DNA from: Evernia prunastri
Taxonomy: Eukaryota; Ascomycota; Lecanoromycetes; Lecanorales; Parmeliaceae
DNA: 64,000 nt
Direction: 5' to 3'
Assembly (NCBI GenBank): GCA_003184365.1
Contig: NKYR01000092.1
Coordinates: forward strand, 62,001-126,000
In this document: positions 58,290 to 64,000 of the stretch, in pieces
Layout of the letters: each line of letters opens with the position of its first letter
How positions within the stretch are numbered: the first letter of the stretch is position 1
Translations under genes and position numbers: made by a program
The notes under the pieces: model-generated
The model's input: the letters and a program-made list of their open reading frames with translations, nothing else
Told to the model about the DNA's origin: nothing
Databases searched by the model: none

Positions 58290-59638
58290 GGCTCGTAAGC
58301 TTGAGTGGAATGAATCGGAGAGCTACGAGAAGATGTGTGATGTTATGAGAAACTGAACGAGGCTGAGGAGTGGGGCTGGTGGGGCTGTGGGTGATTCCAT
58401 GCAAGACATGCAGTAGCGCATTTTCGTCAAGTGCAGATTCCGCACAGAACCGCAGTGCATGCCTGGCCATGACGGGACCCATTGTCGAATAGAGATACAG
58501 TAATCTACGGTATCAGGGATGTACAGTGATCCATCTCATTCGACATCGTGCTCATGCTATGATATTAAGACTGCTACGAGTACGAAGGGGAAGAGCGACC
58601 GGTATGATCCGCCAAGGCGCCAAGGCTCAGCGTATCATCTGACCTCGGACTCCGACTCCTTGGTCCGTGTGGGCAAGGCTTCAATGCAATACCTTTTCTA
58701 CACAACGTAGGGCGTGGTATTTACAGTACACATTCAGCATCTGTTAAGATTATAATTATTCCATTCTACAAATGCGCCCACAACATGGCGAAAGGATTGC
58801 CAACTATGAACTGTGAAACCAACGTACCAGCTCGCAGAACTCGTCCCGGCTAACAATAAGCCATTATTCCAATAGGCTTCAGTCTCTACTGTCCTCAGTC
58901 CTTGCTAATCCCCCCCGATTTCTCCGTCTCCGACACCGCCTCGCAACCATAAGAAATGTCGTCAGCCATTGGGCAAATATTATGGCCTCAAACTGCCTCA
59001 GGCTTGCATCGAAACTAGGAATAGTGCCCTCAAGTCTTAAGTGCGATCGGATCGAATGGCGGTTGAGCGGTGGTGGGGATTAGGCCGGCTGATCAGCCTT
59101 CACATATCATCATAAACAGTCATCACAACAGCTGGGATCGTGGAGATATGGTTACGCGATCGTAACACTGGGCTTCACTATCTGAGAAGGCACCTCTAGA
59201 CCCCCCCCGTTGCTAAAAAAAACTCCTTATGTGTGCAGCATAGACCTCGAGTCAGATTTGGATTTATATACAGGCGCGGGTCGGCGGGAAATTATGCTAT
59301 GATTCTGAAAGGAAGAGAATCGGATGAAGAGTTTAACATCGATGGTAAGATCACAGGGATTTACACGTCTTTCGGTGGTGAAAGTACGGCTGGTCCGCTA
59401 GCGCATTAAATTTTCATCGGTCTCTGACGCTGACACTGACGCTGACGGGTTGACCGAGCAGACTGCTAGATTTCATTTGGAATAAGAGTCTGTTGGCCTT
59501 GAGGAACATGTAAGGAATATGATAGGTTCGTTAAGGATGCCCGTTCAATAGAAGATGACGAGATAAACGTACAGCTTGTGATTGATTATTTGAGCAAAGC
59601 TCATAGATCTTTAGGATATAGACTTTAATAATGTCTCG
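58290..59638. other. Intergenic region, no gene seen
   Basis: Upstream of the ankyrin gene and downstream of the phosphate transporter. AT-rich patches occur near 58745 and 59580-59640, and a short GACACTGACGCTGACG run near 59430. No supported gene. Confidence 0.5.
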
Positions 59639-61896
59639 TCATTGTTGTTTCCGCTGAGATTCCTCAGCATCTCGTTCTTGCCGTTCCATCTCTCTCCGAT
59701 GCTTCTTTCCTTTGGCCAGATCTTCTAGTTTGCGGCTTTTACCATGTATGTCGCTGGTCTCGGGGGTCAGGTACCGAGATAGCGCTGCGCCGACCAGCAT
59801 TACTGTTACAAATCTGATTGAACGTGAGAGGGGTCCGCGAGACGAAGGAGGAAGGGAAAAGGGGGTCGGGTTGGATCTTACAATATCAGGGTTATTCCTA
59901 GCCGTTCGTTGTTTTGAACTTTAATCACCACGACCTGGCCGAGCACGGAGCCAAGCTTGCCGCTGGCGGCTGAGATTCCGTAGAGAGTGCAACGGTAGCG
60001 GGTGGGAAATGCTTCCGCTGGTATCTAGGTCTGGAGTTATTAATGTTACACCATACTTCCGGCTTTAGTAGTGCCTACGATGAAAGTAGTGGTATTTGGA
60101 CCTATCAAATCGCATCTGTGAGTAATTGTCCTCCAAACCAAGGTTTGCGGAACTTACCAAGGTTATAGAAAAGCTGACATATACCGTAAAATACCACGAT
60201 CACAACATGCGCATTCGTACTCGGCAGCGTGACATACAGAGCCCCGACTATAATGAACAATGCACCCAAGATCAAAAATCCCCACATCTGGATCCGCTTC
60301 CGACTGTAGAAATGCATCGCGAAAACGGCTATAGCACTACCGATCAGAGCCCCAACGGAAGTTGACTCCATGATGTGTCTCTCGTTACTGATCAGCCATT
60401 TGTATGGCGGTAGCTGATTTCCGGGTTTTTGTTTAAACAACGTCGGTATGAATCTTGAGCTGTTCACGCCGAGGAGATAGAATGTGAAGTCCAATAGCAT
60501 CCAACATACGGCTGTCGCAAATAGGTCAGTCCAGTTGCCCTGCTTGAAAAGGTACTCGTATAAGTCGGCGCGTGATGCCTGAGATGGGTGAGGGTCTTCC
60601 AGATCTTCGACTATTGGTCCAACAGAGCTAGCGACTGATTCCCCGGATACCCCTTGCCCGTGGCTGTCGTATTGAAGGCTAGGTTGGGGCTCCTGGAGCT
60701 CGGTAGAGGTATGATGCCCGTTCGAGGCAGCCTTAGGGGTATGGTTGAAATCGTCCCTGTGAATTGAGTCTTGGTCGATGTTGTCAAGATCTTCACTGGA
60801 CCCAAAATAGTCCTTCGCGTGCATAGCCTGGTTGCTGTCATTTTTGATATCGAGAATATAATAGACTGACTCTGGAATCGTAAGTCGGAAGATCATGGCA
60901 ACAGCTGCTGGTACGGCGCCAAGGCCCGCGACCAGTCTCCATGTTCTGTCCACTGTGCGTGCGCATTCGATTCCTACGGTATCTTGGGCAAATACCGAGC
61001 AAGATCTATCGAGGGGTACTGAGGTGGCTATCGAGGTGATGTGATGACGGAAGCCGGCGGTTGCGGCAAAGGCCATTAGGACGGCGATTAGTTGCCCCAA
61101 GGGCTGGAAGAAGAATACGGCAGCTAGCATCCGGGAGCGGTATTTTGTGGGAGCGAACCTAGAGATGATCAGCAGATTGATTGGTCAAAGAATCTGAATG
61201 GGCATACTCTGCAGTGATAACGGCACTGAGAGGGTAATCGGCACTACAAAGGTTGAAGTTAGCGTCTCCTTTCGAAGTGTAGAGCCGGGTTCAGCTGCAA
61301 GGACTGGTTGTGCCGAATTACTTACCCTATGCCAACCCCCATCACCAATCTCCAGAAGATGAGCAACGCAATGAACGACATGGATCCATTGACTCCCGAT
61401 GAGGCTGTAGCGAACCCCAAGGAAGCAGCAATCGTCACAATGAGCTCTAGACCATACATCTTCCTGCGACCATAACGATCTGCCAGGAATCCAAAGACGA
61501 CCTGACCAATCATGGAACCCACTAACGTGGCGATGTTCATGCCAAGTTGATACCGAGTCGGAAGACTGCCTTCCCAGTAGATAATGGAGATCATCGGTAT
61601 GATGGTGTTGATGGAGAAGATCTAGTGCATCAAATCATTGTTAGACAGGGCTTCAAGCAAGGCTACGATGACGTACGTCGTATGCATCAGTCAAGAAGCC
61701 AGTGCCTGCGACAAGGACAATCCACCATCCGAAGCCTGCTGCTTCAACTGATGAGAGCACCAAATTTCGTCTTTCTTGCCATGTCTGCAGGACTAGTCAG
61801 TGTCTATCATCTTGTATAGGGAATACTCTAACATACTAAATTGTAAGTGAAGCCTTGTGAATGGTCTACCCAGAATCGTGGCCATGAGTTCGGCAT
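59639..61896 (-). CDS. Inorganic phosphate transporter, PHO84 type (MFS)
   Basis: Proton-coupled phosphate importer of the plasma membrane, MFS phosphate family; 613 aa in eight exons. Diagnostic blocks: AAGFGWWIVLVAGTGFLTDAYD, FGFLADRYGRRKMYG (MFS loop 2-3), the family signature GADYPLSAVITAEFAPTKYR (starting at Gly of VGIG), NLGPNTTTFIIPAEAFPTRYR, and GISAASGKLGSVLGQ. A long acidic cytoplasmic loop separates the two six-helix halves (about residues 290-350). The tail ends in a charged helix with many Arg, Glu and Lys. Introns: 61785-61836, 61622-61676, 61244-61325, 61159-61207, 60102-60157, 60025-60078 and 59814-59881, leaving exons of 36 and 23 nt. The first exon from ATG 61896 codes only 20 residues. 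In fungi such genes are induced by phosphate starvation. Confidence 0.93.
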
Positions 61897-62518
61897 GATT
61901 CGGATTGGCTATGACCAGCGCTCAGCAGTTGATGTCTCCAGATTCAGCAAGGTAATAAGATCTCCAATAGAAAGCATGGCAAGAGGTAAGATATAAGCGC
62001 TGCAATCATTGAATATGAATGATATTTATCAAAAAGACCTAGTCGGTAGCCTTACAGATTGACAGGGTGGCTGAGCTCGAGCCTTATGGTTATTCTTGAA
62101 ATCTGCCTTGAGGTGTCATCTCGTGTCGGGTTGATGTTGTAGGGCGCCGGCGATCAAAAATCCAAACACGTGCTAGCCGCGCAAACATCCATTCGCTCTT
62201 GGCATCTGCCCGCTAGATCCGAGGCCTCGAACATTCCATCACTCGGCGACTATTAATCAATTAAAGTACTGTAATCACATCTTTTCTTTTCTTGGCAACC
62301 CTCAGCCTCATCTTCGACCTCGATCCTCTCTAATTTTATGTCGCAAAGCCATAGGCCCCCATACTTCAATGGAACCCACTTACTCACAGGCATCGAGGAA
62401 GGGTCAGGCTGTCAAGCAATGACGTTGACTCTAAGCCATTATGCTGCTACCTCATCCCTTTTCGATGCACTCACCCCACGCCCTATCCATCCTTTCCTCC
62501 TGAGTCCCATTAGCAGAT
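61897..62518. other. Divergent promoter region
   Basis: Between the phosphate transporter (-) and the next plus-strand gene. No gene seen; no PHO-type CACGTG/CACGTT site cluster is claimed, although one CACGTG occurs near 62166. Confidence 0.4.
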
Positions 62519-64000
62519 ATGGTCCTCCCGGGGTGGAACGTCTCCGAGCCTATCGACCTCGCACACAAACTATATGAGGTCGTCGAATCCCTCCGAAGCG
62601 CACCGGAAAGTGCCAAAGCTTTCGTGTCCAAGATCAATAACTTTAGAGGCAACCTGAAGGAATTGCAAAAAATACTTGAAAGCAACATCAATTCTCAACC
62701 TACTGATGACCTCGAGCACTTAAGCGCCACTGTTGTTGAATGTGAAGGATGTGTCAGCCGTTGCGAGGAGTACAGTGAGGGGTTCAGAAAGCTCACAAAA
62801 GATGGAAGGGGGAGTATGGAAGGGGCGGGTCAAGCAGCACGCTGGATTTTGCAGGAGAAGAAGGTCGCCAGGTTGAAGGAGGAGATTGATGGGCAGATGA
62901 GAAACATCGGATTAACGCTTACGATTAAAATGTTGTGCGTCGGCTCGGCTTCCATGTATCTCGCAGACCAAGACTGACAAACAAAAGTGCAGACGGTCGG
63001 ACAAGGCAGGGATCCAATTCGGGAACAGAGGGTCTCGGTCCCCCTACTCGATCCGAAACCCTTACCAGCCTACCTCCATATTCCTCTCCACGACCTAATT
63101 GGGACCCAGTCACAGAGAGTCTCCAACATGCAAAGACTCCAGCGGATCTTCTAGGACTCAGTACAGAATACCAGAGGAAGACATCACGCACAGAATTACC
63201 CAACCTCCAATATCAACCAGAGAGTAGCAATGGCAAAGGGATTCGTGCGTCACCAGACACTAGTCCAACTACACTGGGCCCGTTGACGGAGCAGAATGAG
63301 CTACCTGAGCTGGATCCCAAAGATGCAATGCGGCGCCAGGATATAAATGAGGTTACTGTGTCTCCGAGTGGGCTTGGAATTTCTAGACCCTTGTCAGAGG
63401 GCTCGAGCGTGGCATCCCGAGTCTTTACAAGCCCTACAATCTCTTCCCGAAGAACCTCCCTGACAGAAACCATGAGCAGCACCTCGAGACGCGACTCCAT
63501 ATTTGCCTTGGAGTCTGCGGTGATTGAAATGGCAATGGAGAACCTGGGTGGAGTGCGAGCCTCTTACTATAAAGAAAAGTCCAAAGTATCGTACCCGATC
63601 TCCGCAATCGAGTCATTCCGCAACAAGAATACTAGGCGTCGCTACATCATAATATCACCACCCCTCAGCTCCAACATTAAGTTGTACTTGGGTACGTACA
63701 TATTCTGTTCCCGAGCATGGTCCACGTACTGATACCTGCTTCCAGTAGTACCTCCGAATGAGCGCATCATAGCTCACAGCGAACACCCTCAAGCGTACGG
63801 TTCTAGTAACACCAAGCATAGAGTCAAGTTCCTCGAGCCGTACCTTTTAAGATCCCAAAGAATACAATCGGAGCGTCAACCCTCAGATGCTTCATTGGAC
63901 CTGTCGCCTTCCCTCACTCCTGTATCCTCGGCTACCAGTGTCGCGAGCTCAAGGAGTCTTGGTTCTCCAATTCTTACAGTCAACAACGGCGTCCTCAAGG
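62519..64000 (+). CDS. 5' part of a protein with a STAND-like helical N-terminal domain (cut by window end)
   Basis: The open gene runs past base 64000. Exon 1 encodes a helical region (MVLPGWNVSEPIDLAHKLYE through VARLKEEIDGQMRNI), similar in style to fungal STAND N-terminal domains. After intron 62935-62987 (GTGCGT..AAAAG) comes a Ser/Pro/Thr-rich disordered stretch with SRRTSLTE and SSTSRRDSI, plausible phosphorylation sites, and then a more ordered part (SAVIEMAMENLGGVRASYYK, RRRYIIISPP). Intron 63692-63745 (GTACGT..TTCCAG) leads to VVPPNERIIAHSEHP and on to the edge. At least about 450 residues are visible. Function is unknown; the rest of the gene is needed. Confidence 0.72.

Overview
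The window is a piece of a filamentous ascomycete (Pezizomycotina) nuclear genome. The evidence is short spliceosomal introns (mostly 45-85 bp, GT..AG, CTGAC/CTAAC-type branch sites), pyrimidine-rich promoters, fungus-specific protein families (Mtr-type amino acid permease, LsdA-like ferritin-fold protein, DUF6606/DUF3638/DUF3645 giant protein, stand-alone adenylation-thiolation-reductase enzyme, STAND-type N-terminal domain with ankyrin repeats) and no bacterial operon structure. A dothideomycete-like fungus is possible, but the sequence alone does not fix the class. All gene models below were built by hand, by joining frames at splice sites and checking codon phase. No tRNA, rRNA, CRISPR array or intact transposon was seen.

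Layout. 0.6-3.0 kb: FAD-dependent mitochondrial glycerol-3-phosphate dehydrogenase (+). 3.8-5.6 kb: Mtr-type amino acid transporter (+). 5.97-8.6 kb: two tandem, diverged paralogs of an unrecognised family on the minus strand; the second has an in-frame TAG before a long open extension. 9.9-11.6 kb: F-box/leucine-rich-type protein (+). 12.6-22.6 kb: one giant gene (predicted 3199 aa) of the DUF6606-DUF3638-DUF3645 family with helicase/SecA-like ATPase motifs (+). 23.5-24.5 kb: small fungal F-box-like/2EXR-type protein (+). 24.5-28.3 kb: gene-poor, strand-asymmetric GA/CT tracts and microsatellites. 28.3-29.2 kb: conserved protein of unknown function (-). 30.8-32.0 kb: aldo-keto reductase (+). 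32.7-34.3 kb: NADP-type glutamate dehydrogenase (+). 34.8-37.3 kb: thiolase-like protein whose introns are full of microsatellites (+). 37.3-39.5 kb: repeat-rich, no gene seen. 39.5-40.4 kb: unrecognised protein (-). 42.8-46.4 kb: adenylation-thiolation-reductase (NRPS-like) enzyme (+). 47.6-48.6 kb: secreted ribonuclease T2 (+). 51.1-52.3 kb: secreted LsdA/Rds1-like protein (+). 52.3-56.0 kb: simple-sequence tracts plus a degenerate two-copy repeat with a RIP-like transition pattern. 56.0-58.3 kb: STAND-N-terminal/ankyrin protein (-). 59.6-61.9 kb: PHO84-type phosphate transporter (-). 62.5 kb to the end: 5' part of a gene with a STAND-like N-terminal domain, cut by the window edge (+).

How the genes relate. 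Most are independent housekeeping or nutrient genes: glycerol use, amino acid uptake, ammonium assimilation, phosphate uptake, secreted RNase. Together they hint at nitrogen and phosphorus scavenging, but there is no operon logic and no convincing biosynthetic cluster around the reductase. The most interesting items are the giant ATPase-like protein, the paralog pair with the in-frame TAG, the microsatellite-invaded thiolase-like gene, the RIP-like duplicated element, a ~117 bp imperfect palindrome near 41.3 kb and several 14-36 nt micro-exons.
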